This document shows, one piece after another, positions 1 through 11,221 of a DNA stretch of 64,000 nucleotides. Position 1 is the first letter of the stretch. Each line of letters begins with the position of its first letter. The stretch is from Epiperipatus broadwayi (Eukaryota > Onychophora > Udeonychophora > Euonychophora > Peripatidae): contig JAQFVV010012446.1 of the NCBI GenBank assembly GCA_028023455.1, positions 6,263,501 through 6,327,500 on the forward strand, read 5' to 3'. The notes under the pieces are model-generated. The model saw only the letters and a program-made list of their open reading frames with translations, was not told the origin of the DNA and searched no databases. The position numbers and the translations under genes were made by a program.

Positions 1-2
1 GT

Positions 3-104
3 AGTAGTACGGAGTTGGAGGAATTGACAGACGCACGGTCAATTCTTTCAGCTGTTAAAGAAGGGAGAAATGAACTATCGTTTCCTACATTGAGGACCAA
101 CTAA
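3..104 (+). CDS. possible 3'-terminal coding exon, product unrecognised (partial)
   Basis: The frame starting at base 3 is open from the window edge to TAA at 102-104 and gives a 33-residue acidic/polar C-terminus (contains ELEELTDARSILSAVKEG). Composition is less AT-rich than the following kilobase and the peptide looks coding: balanced, amphipathic, no low complexity. Two overlapping AATAAA hexamers follow at 124-133, as in a 3' UTR. I do not recognise the family. Whether a splice acceptor lies just upstream cannot be seen. It could also be a chance frame. Confidence 0.35.
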   Translation, partial: SSTELEELTDARSILSAVKEGRNELSFPTLRTN

Positions 105-1526
105 ATTAAAAAACCTCCGAATGAATAAATAAAACTTCCGATCTTAAATGGATACCAATTTTAGGACGGCGTGGGAATTTACGTTCATGGCAAGCAACGG
201 ATAAAATTGGACGTTTTAAAATCGTAAGAACTTATATATTCACTTGAAACAATAAGAACTCTAAATTTTAAAACTTTTTAGTAAATAATTGCAATAGAAT
301 CCTATCTGACTAAAGTAGTTAAAATGTTATTTGATGTATTTTTTTATTTATTTATGTAAAATCATTTCCATTTATTTATTTTTTATTCTTTAAGTTTTTT
401 TATGATTTTTTTGTTCTTCGTTAAATTAAAATATATAAATGTTAAACTTAAGTCGGGCGTGAATGGCTGTATAGATTTGTAAAGTTATATTAGGGGAGGG
501 TAATCTTAGGTTATTTGTTTCGTGGTTAAATTGGGTCAATGGATTGGATATATTGGTGTGATTAGTAGATGTAATATTGATTCGCTACGGGCAGAATCGC
601 TTCATACGCCGCACACTTCCGTTTGCCTATGGAAGGAATTATAAGTCGGATACCGCAGTTCCTTTCTATGGAGTTTTTTGTTTTATTGCTCTTCTTTGCA
701 GATAGATGTAATATTCCTATCTCATAAGAGGCAATTTCTTCTTTTAACCTTTTGTGCTGCCGTATTTTATTACATTGAATACATCGATGTATCAGATGAA
801 TTGATGCCAGTTTGACTACGAATTTTAGCCTAAGGTTAAATAGGGATAGAATGTTTATTTTCAAAAGCAAATTTATGTGGTCTATTCATACTCGATCCTA
901 AATAAAAATGCATTAAATTTAAGTTGTTTATAGACGCTTGCATGGATTGTTTATTGGTTAACTATGTTTTGCGTTTCCATATTTGATCAAAATATATAGA
1001 CATTCGATAAATAATGATACCTTACGGTGAGTATCTAAAATGTATTTATTCGGATGTCTTTTAAGTTATTGGTGACAATGCAAGTATCTTATGGTGAATA
1101 CTATTGGGTTACGTATAAATTTCCCTCCGCAATTGTCAGTATCAATGATTTTATATTTTGATCGTTTATGTTTACTTTGAAATGTTTTTAACCGTGTAAT
1201 CTATGTAACCGATCTATAGCAACATATTAAAACAAGCTTTTATAATCCCATCTGTGCGAACTTAATTAAAATGTAAACTTATAATATAATAGAAATTAAA
1301 ATGTAAATTAAAATCTAAGGTAAAGTTAAAAATAATGTTAAAATGTAAAACTAATACTAAAATAATTTTAAATCTTATATATATGTGCATAAATAAATGT
1401 TTGTATGTTAATTACTGGCAGTGGCTTATTTTATTCCTTTTTTTATATATACTCTTAGATTATCTTATTAAATCTCTGCTATTCCACTGAGCTAGTGACA
1501 TGGGCTAACGACCGGAATCAAAATTT
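105..1526. other. AT-rich stretch, possibly 3' UTR then intergenic
   Basis: AATAAA hexamers lie at 124-133. A 102-codon open frame on the minus strand (562-870) has no recognisable motif, and I do not call it a gene. Nothing else is supported. Confidence 0.3.
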
Positions 1527-1553
1527 AAAAAAAAAAAAAATTTTTTTTTTTTT
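1527..1553. repeat. A14/T13 homopolymer palindrome
   Basis: Fourteen A are followed directly by thirteen T, a self-complementary homopolymer. Confidence 0.9.
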
Positions 1554-1774
1554 GACTTACGTATCTGCCTACTTTATAAATTTTTCTAGGTTCAAATGCC
1601 TAGATGGCGCCCTGTAGTGCAGTTTACGTTAAGTCTTTTCTCCGGATCGATACAATAGGTTATTTAACAGTTTAATACAAAACTTCCGATGCCTTTTAAT
1701 ATGCATTCTGAGATCTATTTATTTTTTTATACACAACTGAATCACTATTGGCATATTTATCGATAAACCTAAAA

Positions 1775-1922
1775 TAACAGTAAATACATAATTAAAATAC
1801 ATATAATATTAAAGTAATAATATAAACAATGAATACATGAGAATTTTATATTATTAAATAAATATAATATATATTATTTATCTTATTTTAACATATGTAT
1901 TTTATTCACATAATCACTGTTA
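1775..1922. repeat. MITE-like AT-rich inverted repeat
   Basis: The left end reads TAACAGTAAATACATAATTA and the right end is its imperfect reverse complement, ending CACTGTTA. Related arms recur at 2046-2215 and about 3341-3528, so this is a dispersed family. Confidence 0.5.
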
Positions 1923-2045
1923 GGTTTTACTATTTAATATGAAAATAGTACGGCCAGATAAGAAAAAAGTGTAGAATTAACAAATACTAAGAACAAGTAG
2001 TATGTGTTTCATTTTTACTTGTTCACATTTGAACAGGTCATGAAA

Positions 2046-2215
2046 TCACAACTTTTCTATTCACTCATTACTGTTAATATTATATGTATTTAACTTATAT
2101 ATTTATTGTTATATACGAGGTCACAAATCTCCCTATTTAATTTATTAAACTAATACAAACAGTAAATACATGATATAATATTAACAGTAAATAAGTGAAT
2201 AGAGAGATTTGTGAC
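2046..2215. repeat. MITE-like inverted repeat, same family as 1775-1922
   Basis: TCACAA...TCTATTCACT at the left is mirrored by AGTGAATAGAGAGATTTGTGA at the right, and both arms contain a TACTGTTAATATTA-type core. No coding content. Confidence 0.55.
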
Positions 2216-2261
2216 ATCCAAACATTTGCCCATGCTAGTCATCGGAAATGCAACCAACTGC

Positions 2262-2516
2262 AGACGTGATATGTTGAACTATTTCCATCATTTATGAGTA
2301 AATGTTGAATGTATAGAAAATTTTAAACTTTATTTAAACTTTCCAAATACAAACAACTTGTTAGTAATAACACACAAATAGTGTAATTACTAACCTGTAT
2401 TGTCTATTTGTGTGTTATTACTAACAAGTTGTTTGGAAAATTTAAATAAAGTTTAAAATTTTCTATACATTCAACATTCACTCATAAATGATGGAAATAG
2501 TCCAACATATCACATC
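2262..2516. repeat. near-perfect palindrome of two S1 SINE 3' ends, tail to tail
   Basis: The left arm (2262-2381) and right arm (2404-2516) are nearly exact reverse complements around a spacer of about 22 nt. Each arm is the 3' part of the S1 SINE: GTTAGTAATAACAC, AAATAAAGTTTAAA, then GATGGAAATAGTCCAACATA. The tRNA-like heads are missing. An inverted pair this well matched suggests a recent inverted duplication or an insertion of one copy into another. Confidence 0.8.
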
Positions 2517-3340
2517 TTTCAACTGCAGACCTTTGCTTATTTTTTCAATTTTTCATTAAATAATATGAACAAATAAAAGGAAAACATGTATCAAATACTT
2601 TTTTAAAAATTGGTTATGCTATTTGTTATTTTAAAAATATATATATATATATTTCATTCTATAAATAGGTAAGGTCCACTATACAGTGAAGATAAAAAAT
2701 TATAATTGTTACTATTGCTTAGGACTGCTTTCAATCAAGCGATCATATTCATTGCACAAAGAAGGTCTGTGGGAGAATGAACATGTAGATTAATTAATAT
2801 GCAAGTCTATAAATTTACATATACCACTTGCATGATAATGCGACATATGAGTCTTATTTATCGTATGGATATTGTTTGTGATAAACTACTACTCTTTGTA
2901 TTTTCTTTTTCAATCATGTTTTTCTCTCACACACCTGTCTTTGAGCTATGAATATAATTGGCCTGGTCAAAAAGCAATACTAAGAAGTCGATTATAATTT
3001 TTAATCTTTCCTATATAGTGGATCATTCCTATTTATTGAATAATGAATGAATAAGGAAAGAAATAGAACTTATTGACTTACATATTCTTTTTTTTTACTT
3101 TGTAGCATTAGTTACAACCTGGACCCTTTTTAAAAAAGCTGGTGATGTAACTTAATATTATATATATTTATTGTTCAAACAACTGCAATATAGTTTTTTC
3201 TTGTTTGGTTGTATACATTTTTGTAGCCTTTATTTTCATACTATTTGTTAATTATAGTTGTATTATAATAAAGTTGAACTTTTAGTTAATTATAAAGGTT
3301 TGTTCTTTTTTTCTTTGTGGCCTTTATTTTTATATTAAAT
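2517..3340. other. AT-rich non-coding stretch
   Basis: An (AT)n run lies at about 2637-2652. I see no gene or identifiable element. Confidence 0.4.
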
Positions 3341-3528
3341 AGTCTAATACAACAGTAAATACACGAATAAAATATGTATAATATAACAATAAATGCATGA
3401 AGAAAAAATATATATTAAAATAATATGCACATAAATATTATATGTATTTAAATATAAAATTCTCATGTATTTATTGTTCATATTATTATTTTATTATTGT
3501 AAGTACTCATTTATTTATTATATTAGGT
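3341..3528. repeat. MITE-like inverted repeat, diverged member of the 1775 family
   Basis: CAGTAAATACACGAATAAAA at the left and TATTGTAAGTACTCATTTAT at the right are imperfect inverted matches of the AACAGTAAATACAT family. Confidence 0.4.
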
Positions 3529-3543
3529 TTTCTCTTTTTCTGA

Positions 3544-4276
3544 GTGATGTGATATGGTTACTCCTTTATCGAAGTCAGGAATCTCCTAATCAATATGCTC
3601 TGAAAAACCTGTAAGCCACCTTACTTTTCAATTTCCATTCCCCATCCTAAGTTTTTCCCATATTCTTTTTTATCCTGCTTCATCCCATTTTCACAACATC
3701 ATCTTTGTTCACTCTATGGCCTTTATATCTAGATCTTCCATATCTTTTTCCAAACCTAGCATAAAAACAAAGAACTCATTTTCTTTTTAATCACTTTGTT
3801 TATATTTATTCTCTCACAACTTCATTATTTGTACCCTTTCTGCTTGTAAGCATTTACATTCAATTAGCAGATGCCTAATATTTTCCATGCCTTCCTTACA
3901 TAACTTGCAGACTAAATCACCCACATTTCTCCATTTATGTGTATATTTCCTTGTTGTTAACGATCCTGTTCGAGCCTTAAACAGTAAAATACTTTCTCTG
4001 CTATTATCATAAATTAACTCACACTCAATATTCTGTTTACTTCTATATATATATATATAAACTCTTTTACTCTCCATACTAGTTCTCCATTTCTCCAACT
4101 CCCTATTTTTTATTAATATTCTTCTTCTATCCCATTCTTTGCCACTATAACATTCAACAATCATCCCACCTTTTGTACAAATATACTGAGATAAAGTTTT
4201 TATTCAAATCTGCATATCGTACTATCTTTCTCGCCCATTTTGTTGCCTGTCATTTACTCTTAACCCAATTAAATCC
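3544..4276 (-). mobile_element. LINE (non-LTR retrotransposon) 3' end, copy 1, antisense
   Basis: On the minus strand this matches the 3' part of the LINE at 21451-22906. Its 116-codon frame (3814-4164) contains CYSGKEWD and KARTGSL, then the zinc-knuckle order LVCKLCKEG, HLLIECKCL (C-x2-C ... H ... C) typical of the C-terminus of non-LTR reverse transcriptases. The element's 3' terminus lies at the low-coordinate end, with a GTGATGTGATA tail matching the ACATC-repeat tail of the plus-strand copy. It is 5'-truncated and decayed. It sits head-to-tail with a second copy. Confidence 0.75.
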
Positions 4277-4278
4277 TA

Positions 4279-5311
4279 TGTGATGCACTGTGTCTTCTTT
4301 TTTAGGAGTCAGGAATCTTTCAACCACTATGCCCAGAGAAACCTGTTAGCCACTTTACCTTCCCTTTCCATTCCCCACCCTAAGTTTTCCCCATATCCTT
4401 TATCCTGCTCCATCCAATTTCTACAACATAATCTTTATCAACTTCATGGTCTTTATATCTAAATCACCCTTATTTTTTCTCAAACCCAGCATAAAAACCA
4501 ATAACCCACTTTCTGTATAATCACTTTGTTAATATTTATTTTTCCACAACTTCATTATTTGTATCCTTTCTGCTTTCAGACATTTTCATTCAATTAATAG
4601 ATGGCTAATATTTTCTATGCCTTCCTTTCACAGCTTGCAGACTAAATCACCCACATTTTTTCATTTATGTGTTATTCCCTTGTTGCTATAAATCCTATTT
4701 GAGCCTTAAACAGTAAATTACTTTCCTTGCTATTATCATAAATTAGCTCACACCCATATTCCATTTACTTCTATATATATTTAAATTCTGTTTATTCTCC
4801 ATACTAGTTCTTCAACTCTCTATTCTTTATTAATGCATCTATTCTTCCATCTCATTCCTTGCCACCATAACACTCAGCAATTCTCCTAACACAATCATCC
4901 CATCTTTTGTATAAGTATGCTGACATAAATTCTTTATCCAAATCTTCTGCATACTGTACTACTTTTCTCACCCATCTTGTTGCCTGCCCTTTACTCATAA
5001 TCCAATTAAATACTATTTTGGCTATTCTCCTATTATCCATAAGTTGCAATCTACCAAACATTTTCATTTTACTTTTGCATCTCTCATATAAAAATTTGAC
5101 TATCCCATTTCTCCTTGAATTGCCTCCTTTGCCACCAACACTTCTGCATTTAATGCATTTCTTTTTACTTCTCTTTGTAATTTTTCTAAGTAATTAACAC
5201 CATTTACTAACACATAACACATCATTACCATAGGTTAACCCTGCTATTGTCACTCCCTTCCATACAATTCTAGCTACACCATATTTATTATATGAAAACA
5301 CTGTTAATTTC
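4279..5311 (-). mobile_element. LINE 3' end, copy 2, antisense
   Basis: A second, slightly longer minus-strand copy of the same LINE. The 71-codon frame at 4852-5067 (KMFGRLQLMDNRRIAKIVFN, YLYKRWDDCV) aligns with KMFDRLQFMDNKRIAKIVFN in the plus-strand copy. The zinc-knuckle part (4570-4720) is frameshifted. The upstream edge ends where the plus-strand copy reads LTVFSYNKYDVV, so the catalytic half of the RT is absent. GTGATGCACTG marks its 3' end, directly behind copy 1. Confidence 0.75.
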
Positions 5312-6294
5312 CTATATCAGTTATGGTTTGGTGGCTCCCCGGGTGTGGAAAAAAGTCCCAAAATACATAGCAAAATAATGAACTTTTTTTGGCAAAGTCT
5401 TATTGCCTTCTGCAAGTGTTTTATATATATGAATCTTAATAATAAGGCATAATATCATAACCTGGTATTAATATTTTTAAATACATATAACACTGAGAAG
5501 GATAACAATATATTGTCAAATGAAAATTTCCAATTTTGTATTAAAATGATATTATTAAATAATCTATTTAAATGTTATTTATTTCTGCAATATTTCTATT
5601 TCAGTTTAATTTTAAATTTTAGGTATTCTAAGATTTTAAAACAAAATCATTTTGTAAGGTAAGCATTATAATACATGTGTGGGAGGGAATGGCTAATAGT
5701 AAATCTAATTTTAGGAAAATCAGATGAAAAGAAGTTATTTAATAATTCAAATACCAATTAAAGTACAGTAATTGGCTAGTGCTGAACAATGATAAAGATG
5801 TAAGAGATTGTGATCTGGGTCAACTGATGAGTACTCATTCAGCATGAAATGAGCGTTTTGAGAATCATACATCTTTTTCATGTTTCTGATCATATGTTTA
5901 TGATTACACCTCTCCATAAGGTGTTAAAAGTGGAGACCAGTCTTTACCTTGAGTGAGAGTGATGTAGTGAAAATTACACTACAGAAATATTCATTACGTG
6001 AAAGAACTTTATCTAAAAAAATTTCTGTGTCAGATTTGATTGTAAGCTTGTATGCTGTTTGTTTGTTTTTTAAAAAAAAAATTACAAAAATTTATAAAAA
6101 TATTAACAAAAAATTGTTATAAATAAAAGTAATTTCGATGGCATATTTGTATTGCAAGAAGTAGATTTATATAAAATTACATAGTGTTACCAAAAAAAAT
6201 TAAGATTCCTACAAACAGACAAAATACTTTTTCCAACATTATATTTAATATACTGTACAGGCTTACACACACCTGCACATATATAATGTAATAT
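5312..6294. other. non-coding AT-rich DNA with one decayed ribozyme
   Basis: Apart from the decayed hammerhead at 5811-5865, I see only AT-rich sequence and no frame worth calling. Confidence 0.4.
5811..5865 (+). ncRNA. decayed hammerhead ribozyme, family B
   Basis: GGTCAA precedes CTGATGA (5824-5830). A family B-type stem II region follows with mismatches, then GAAA (5846-5849). Stem I and stem III are largely lost. Probably inactive. Confidence 0.3.
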
Positions 6295-6390
6295 ATAAGG
6301 GATTCGAACTCAGACTTTCACACGACCCTCAACTCTCCATGCCATCTCATATTGCTGACCCACCTGATCACACGCATGTTGAAAAGATAA

Positions 6391-6442
6391 ATAATCACTA
6401 ATATACATATTTCATGCTAGACCATCAATCATCAGTTGGTCC
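6391..6442 (-). ncRNA. hammerhead ribozyme-like, family B
   Basis: Read on the minus strand: GGACCAA, CTGATGA (6435-6429), a partly paired stem II, GAAA (6413-6410), then ATATGTATATTAGTGATTAT. Stem I pairs ACCAA with TTAGT imperfectly. Stem II is weakened by substitutions, so activity is doubtful, but the conserved core is intact. Confidence 0.5.
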
Positions 6443-6505
6443 ATTAAAGTATGACGATTGGCTATCTTAATATAAAGCTGAGCACTGATTGTATATGTGT
6501 GTGGA

Positions 6506-6573
6506 GATGGTAATTTGGACCAACTGATGATTGTTGGTTTAGCATGAAATATGTATATTGGTGATTATTTATC
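6506..6573 (+). ncRNA. hammerhead ribozyme, family B
   Basis: CTGATGA at 6524-6530, short stem II around TGTTGGTTTAGCA, GAAA at 6546-6549, then a self-complementary stem III (ATATGTAT) and TTGG at 6558-6561, which pairs with CCAA before the core. Layout is type I, with stem I open. Core nucleotides are intact. Confidence 0.6.
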
Positions 6574-6652
6574 TTTTCAACATTTATGTGATCAGGTGGG
6601 TAAGCAATATGAGATAGCATGAAGAGTTGTAAGTCTGAGTTCGAATCCAACA

Positions 6653-7585
6653 TATTATGATTTTGTTCTAAAATCTTAGATGAATTAAACTAAGACAAAA
6701 AACACATTTCATAAATAAATAACACCTTAACTTCCTTTATTATGAAATTAAAAGATTCTTTTGATAATGTATTCTTATCCTACTCAGTCTTATAAATATT
6801 TATAAACATTAATATCAAGTCATTATATAACTCCCTTTATCAGTGATAACCATCTTGGAATTGAATCAGTGAGCTTTAGGTTAATTTAAGCTAACCATTT
6901 AACTTACTAGATTGTCTAAATGCAGTGTTCATTTTTCAATAATTATCCATAAATCAAAAATTCACTTGGAGATAATAATGGTAGTTGTGCTTTTGTTCTA
7001 TGTATAATCCCTCTTCCTCCCACACCTTATCCTTTTTTAAAACTACTGATTCAAATATGTACCCATAAGTTATGTACTTAGAATAAATAATTTTCATTAG
7101 TTATTGTTATTATTATTTTTTTGTATTAATAAAATACTATGTATATCTTTTTCTGTTAATGTTTTTTTTACTTGAAAGATAAAAATGTCTTATAATAAGT
7201 TACTAAGGGAAATATTTTTTATAACTTCTACATAGATTAGTAAAAGAAATTTTCAACGCGTTAATTTTAAAGATATGTAAAGGTTATTTCCAAGAAAGAT
7301 ACATATTTTCATAAAGGGGAAATAGTAGTCTTACTTATCAATATTAGTTTAATGTTTATTAATTAGTATTATTCCTCAACAAATACTGTATTAATTATTT
7401 AAAAATAATTATTGAAAATAATAGTTGCAAAGTTTAATGTCTAACAGTCTTTAAGACTAATTATTTGCTAATGAATTTAAACGTATTAATTTAATTTTTA
7501 AAAAAAGTTAGATGTCACATGACGTAATTTAACAAGCTTGTTTAAGAACTCTATATATAATATTAATTTAAATATTTTTCTATAT
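6653..7585. other. non-coding AT-rich DNA with a family A tail fragment
   Basis: 7508-7561 (minus strand) carries a family A end: GATGTCACATGACGTAATTT then ACAAGCTTG and CTCTATATATAA, as in the element at 54280-54892. The rest is AT-rich with no supported feature. Confidence 0.45.
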
Positions 7586-7700
7586 TAGACTTGCATGGTT
7601 CAGTGCTTGTTGAATGACAGACTAGAATTCAAATCCACGGATCGCAGATATTACTCGAATTTTTTTATAAACTCCCGAACAATAAAATCATTGAATTATT
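7586..7700 (+). repeat. tRNA-like SINE head, diverged S2 type
   Basis: GCATGGTTCAGTG resembles an A-box region and ATTCAAATCC a B box about 35 nt later. The downstream part (TATAAACTCCCGAACAATAA) resembles the body of S2 SINEs. Confidence 0.35.
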
Positions 7701-8544
7701 TATTAACAGCTTTTGCACTATGCTTCATTTGTATATATATATTTAATCTAACTATTTTATATTAAAATGGTACATATATAAACATTTCATTTTTTTGCAA
7801 AAATAAACATATTAACAGCTCGTTTAAGCTATATATCATAGGAGCTTTCTCTTTTCTTTTCTTTTTTTTTTAAAAAAAAAAACTCATTAAAATATTCTTT
7901 TTTAAATCAGTGTTAGTTATAAATAAACTCTTTTAAAATAATATAAAAATGTTCAAAGAGTTTATAAAGTAGCTCTAAAATTGAAACGTTAGAATAAATT
8001 GTGCTAATAGAGTATGGGCAATAATAAATTACCATTGACATTATTACGATTAAGTTTTATCTATTGTTCGGTGGTACTCTTCTATTGTTTAGTTATTCTG
8101 CTTGCTTTTGAGAAGTGAACTTAATATATATATCAGTTCCCCACTTTCCTAGAAGATATTATTTATCACCGAATTTTGGCACAGTTGCCAAAATCTTGAC
8201 ATCTAACTTTCTAATGGTGAAAAATCCAGGCATGCTTGATTACATTAAGAAAAAAAGTCACTGTATTTCAGATGCAGGCGTGATTAAAATATTTTTCATG
8301 TAATCAAAACGATATTAATATTCTGTATGTCATTGAATTATTAACGCACACATGTATATATGTGTAAAATAAAATATTTATTATGACACAATGTGCAATC
8401 TATCACAGATCTATTTCAGGCTTGCTGTTTTATCTCAATTATTAGGAAAGCTCGTTACTACACTTCCTACGCTATATGCATAAAATTAAATTACGATATT
8501 TCATGGTGAAAAGATAACCTTTTTTCTTCTCTCTTTTATGCTGT
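7701..8544. other. non-coding AT-rich stretch
   Basis: Short open frames only (for example 8115-8303), with no recognisable domains. Confidence 0.35.
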
Positions 8545-8616
8545 CTACTGTAAGCTTTAATAACCAATAGATAACAGATGATAATGCTTAATCAATTCAT
8601 ATCCAGCACTGATCTA

Positions 8617-8678
8617 CCCAATATCTCCCGTCTGTTTTTCAAGCTTAGGACTTTCATCGATCAGGAACTTTGGATCTT
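8617..8678 (-). ncRNA. decayed hammerhead ribozyme, family A
   Basis: The antisense counterpart of the 8947 motif: ATCCAAAGTTCCTGA leads into a core changed from CTGATGA, and GAAAC is also changed. The position and flanking stem I strand (CCAATATCTCC) identify it. Confidence 0.25.
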
Positions 8679-8946
8679 GGAACAGGGCATTTGGACCTTT
8701 AAGATTTAATGCCTCTTTCTTCTAACAGACTTTTTTTTTTCTGTTTAACAATCAAGTTAGTAGACCAAATTGAAAAATGTGTTTTCAGTCTAACCCAATT
8801 TGCTTGTATAGTCATATATGTCTGAAAACAGTTCAGTATCTATAAATTATAATGTGCTTAATTTTTTTTTAAACAACAGTAGGCAACTTTATTCTGTTAG
8901 AAGAAAAATGCATTAGTTTCCTAAAGATTCAAGTGCACTGTTCCAA

Positions 8947-9005
8947 GATCCAAACCTTCTTGCTGATGAAAGCTATAAGCCTGAAACTAATCTGGAAATA
9001 TTTAA
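8947..9005 (+). ncRNA. hammerhead ribozyme-like, family A
   Basis: CTGATGA (8963-8969), stem II AAGCTATAAGCCT, GAAAC (8983-8987), then TAATC where intact copies read TAGTC, so the short stem III loses its C-G pair. Stem I strands (GATCCAAACCTTCTTG and TGGAAATATTTAAT) pair partly. Probably inactive. Confidence 0.45.
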
Positions 9006-9075
9006 TAGATTAGCACAGGATAGGGATTTATTAAGAACTGTCATCTGATATCTATTAGTTACTAAAGTTTACATT

Positions 9076-9535
9076 AAGTGGTATAAAGGTATGAAAAATA
9101 AAGTATGTTGATGAAGCAGCAATGAGTAAGCTAAAATCATGTAAAAAAAAAAAATGGAACTGAAGAAATTTTTGGTATATACTATATAATTTTTCTGTTC
9201 AGCAATCAAAGAATTCCATTTACTTTCAAAATGACCATCCACAGATATAGATCTGTAGAAAGTCTAAATAAGACAAAAATTAATGGGACTTCATCAAAAT
9301 ATTGGCAATCTACTTCTGTGGAGATTTCTGTATCTATGGATGGGAATCTTTTTAAAGACTTTAAATGTGATTTTTTGATCACTCAGCAAAATTTTTTTTT
9401 GAAGACTGCTACATGATCTGTTATAAAAAATACTTTTAATTTCTTAAAGTGCAATAATAGTTACAATTTGTCTTAGATCCTTGTCCAGGCTCATTTACAA
9501 TCATTAGTTATTCCTAATATTAATTATTTATTAGA
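9076..9535. other. non-coding AT-rich stretch
   Basis: A 61-codon frame at 9231-9416 has no recognisable motif. Nothing else seen. Confidence 0.3.
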
Positions 9536-9790
9536 TTATTTCCATCATCCAATATTAAGAACTGAATGTCTTTAGAAAAAAATTTAAACTTTATTTAAAC
9601 TTTTTAAATACCTTCTATTGATAGTAATATCATACAGATTAATATTTAACACAATTTTTCTTCTTCAGGTGTTTCTGGCCTGATCAGTGACAGTACTAGC
9701 ATGGGAATCAAACCTGGGCCTTTAGATTCTTGAATATTAAATTTTAAAATAACCCTCTAACTAATTGAGATATTCTGCATTAATGCTTTA
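9536..9790 (-). repeat. S1 SINE (tRNA-derived), antisense
   Basis: On the minus strand: a head with AGTTAGAGGGTTA (A-box-like) and GGTTTGATTCCCAT (B box), the body motif GTCACTGATCAGGCCAGAAA, CACCTGAAGAAG, and the 3' end AAATAAAGTTTAAA ... GATGGAAATA. RNA polymerase III-type tRNA head plus unrelated body is the standard SINE design. Confidence 0.7.
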
Positions 9791-10739
9791 ACCAACTGAG
9801 TCATTAATTACTGTTCAAATCTATATACAATCAAAACTTATCTTAGAAAAATTACCATATAAATGGAGTATAATAAAGTAAAAATTGAACAAACCATTTT
9901 TATTTGTTAGTTTAATTACAAAACCGTCCCTTCTTTAACCGAAAACAATTTCAAATTGAATGATTTAAAAAAAAAAAAAAATTTCTGCATAAAATTAATT
10001 TCATGAAGTAAATTTTTATTCATTAAAAAATCAATTAATATAGAGAAATATGTTCACATGTAGTTTTTTATTATGCTTTTTGTATGTCAAGATTTTGGTT
10101 GTTAGGACTTTAGGTTGTTGGACTTTGGGTCAGATTCATTTTTAAGAGAGGATAAAATTCTCCAGAACACAGCATACTGTTAGGAAATACTTCAATTCAG
10201 GGATCATTTGCTTTTATCATTTATTTACATCAGATTACAATCTATGTATTATTTTAGAAACACCGATCTTTTACGTTTTTTACAGGGTGATCAAACTTAT
10301 TTAATGTAAGAGCAACAAACGTTAAATATTCGAGTCACAAAACTTAAACAAATATTATACAGATGTTTACTTTGGGCATGCACCGAATGCGACAAAAGTT
10401 CAAATATAAATATTAATAAACACATATATGAGATAATTTTTGTTCATGGAAGTTGTTTTAAACTGTTAATTATATTAGTTTCTCTAATGTAACTAAATAT
10501 TTTCGAATGCTGATTATTGTTTTAATTATACTGAGTGTATTTAATGTAATAATGAATTATGAAAATTTCTAAGAAAAATATTCAAATTTGTATTTCATTA
10601 ACTTAATAAATGAGACTACCATGAATAAAAATGAAATTAGAAATATTTGAGATGTTTTCTGCCTTAGTAAATATGTAGTCAAAATATAGGAGGAAAAAAT
10701 CGAAACCAATAAAATTATATATTTACTAGTGGGCCCTTA
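9791..10739. other. non-coding AT-rich stretch
   Basis: Poly-A (9967-9980) and scattered short frames only. Confidence 0.3.
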
Positions 10740-10971
10740 TGTAGTATTTTTAAAACAGGCAAAACTCATTATATATATTTTGCCACACACAGCAAGCTAG
10801 AGTAATCAATGGATGCCAGAAGGCTTGTGCATAAAATCCCCATCTAGTGCCTACTCATCCAATATCTCCATGTGTGTGGCAAAATATATATAGTGAGTTT
10901 TGCCTGTTTTAACAAGTTATACACAAGCATAAGAGGAGGTGGTCATGTGATGTTTATTGTAGTATTTTTAA
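10740..10971 (+). mobile_element. family A palindromic retroelement with target-site duplication
   Basis: Palindrome 10750-10912 (TTAAAACAGGCAAAACTC ... GAGTTTTGCCTGTTTTAA) is followed on its right by a one-sided tail ending GGTCATGTGATGTTTAT. The repeat TGTAGTATTTTTAA occurs at 10740-10753 and again at 10958-10971, a 12-14 bp target-site duplication. The hammerhead region is deleted in this copy; part of the flanking sequence (ATCCAATATCTCCA) remains. Confidence 0.75.
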
Positions 10972-11043
10972 TTGTTGTAGATTTACAAGTAGCTAAGTTT
11001 CTTAACTAAGCATTAAAAAATATTATTTATTTAATATTATGAG

Positions 11044-11221
11044 AAGAATGTTTGAACCACTAAATATCACATGATCACCATTTCTTATGCTTGCTCATAA
11101 CTGTTATTAAAACAGGCAAAACTCTCCATACAGTAGCGCCACTCAGTGCATCCATTGATTACTCTAGCTTGCACTGTGTGGCACTACTGTATGGAGAGTT
11201 TTGCCTGTTTAAGAATGTTTG
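11044..11221 (-). mobile_element. family A palindromic retroelement, internally deleted, with TSD
   Basis: AAGAATGTTTG at 11044-11054 is repeated at 11211-11221 (11 bp). Between them lie a minus-oriented tail (AACCACTAAATATCACATGATC ... in antisense) and a 106-bp palindrome at 11107-11212 (AACAGGCAAAACTCTCC ... GGAGAGTTTTGCCTGTTT). No ribozyme remains. The one-sided tail and TSD match the copy at 10740. Confidence 0.8.

Larger units (their letters stand above)
6295..6652. mobile_element. family B palindromic element with two opposed hammerheads
   Basis: The left end (GATTCGAACTCAGACTTTCA) and right end (AAGTCTGAGTTCGAATCC) are inverted repeats, and the similarity continues inward over about 150 nt per arm. 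Each arm holds a hammerhead core pointing away from the centre. Other members: 15345-15438, 16692-17281, 43294-43502, 55774-56165, 57465-57876. Confidence 0.75.
8545..9075. mobile_element. family A palindromic element, old copy
   Basis: The left arm (about 8545-8733) and right arm (about 8891-9075) are imperfect reverse complements. Both contain the TCCAATATCTCC/GATCCAAA hammerhead region of family A. Arms are clearly diverged from each other, so this is an old insertion. Confidence 0.65.

Noticed and set aside
562-870. 102-codon minus-strand frame
   Set aside because: No recognisable motif, Lys/Ile-rich, and lies in a probable 3' flank. Not enough to call a gene.
5811-5865. Intact hammerhead
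   Set aside because: Stems I-III are not pairable despite CTGATGA and GAAA.
10740-11221. Family A palindromes as ordinary MITEs of a DNA transposon
   Set aside because: TSDs of 11-15 bp with unrelated sequences and a tail on one side only do not fit cut-and-paste transposition.
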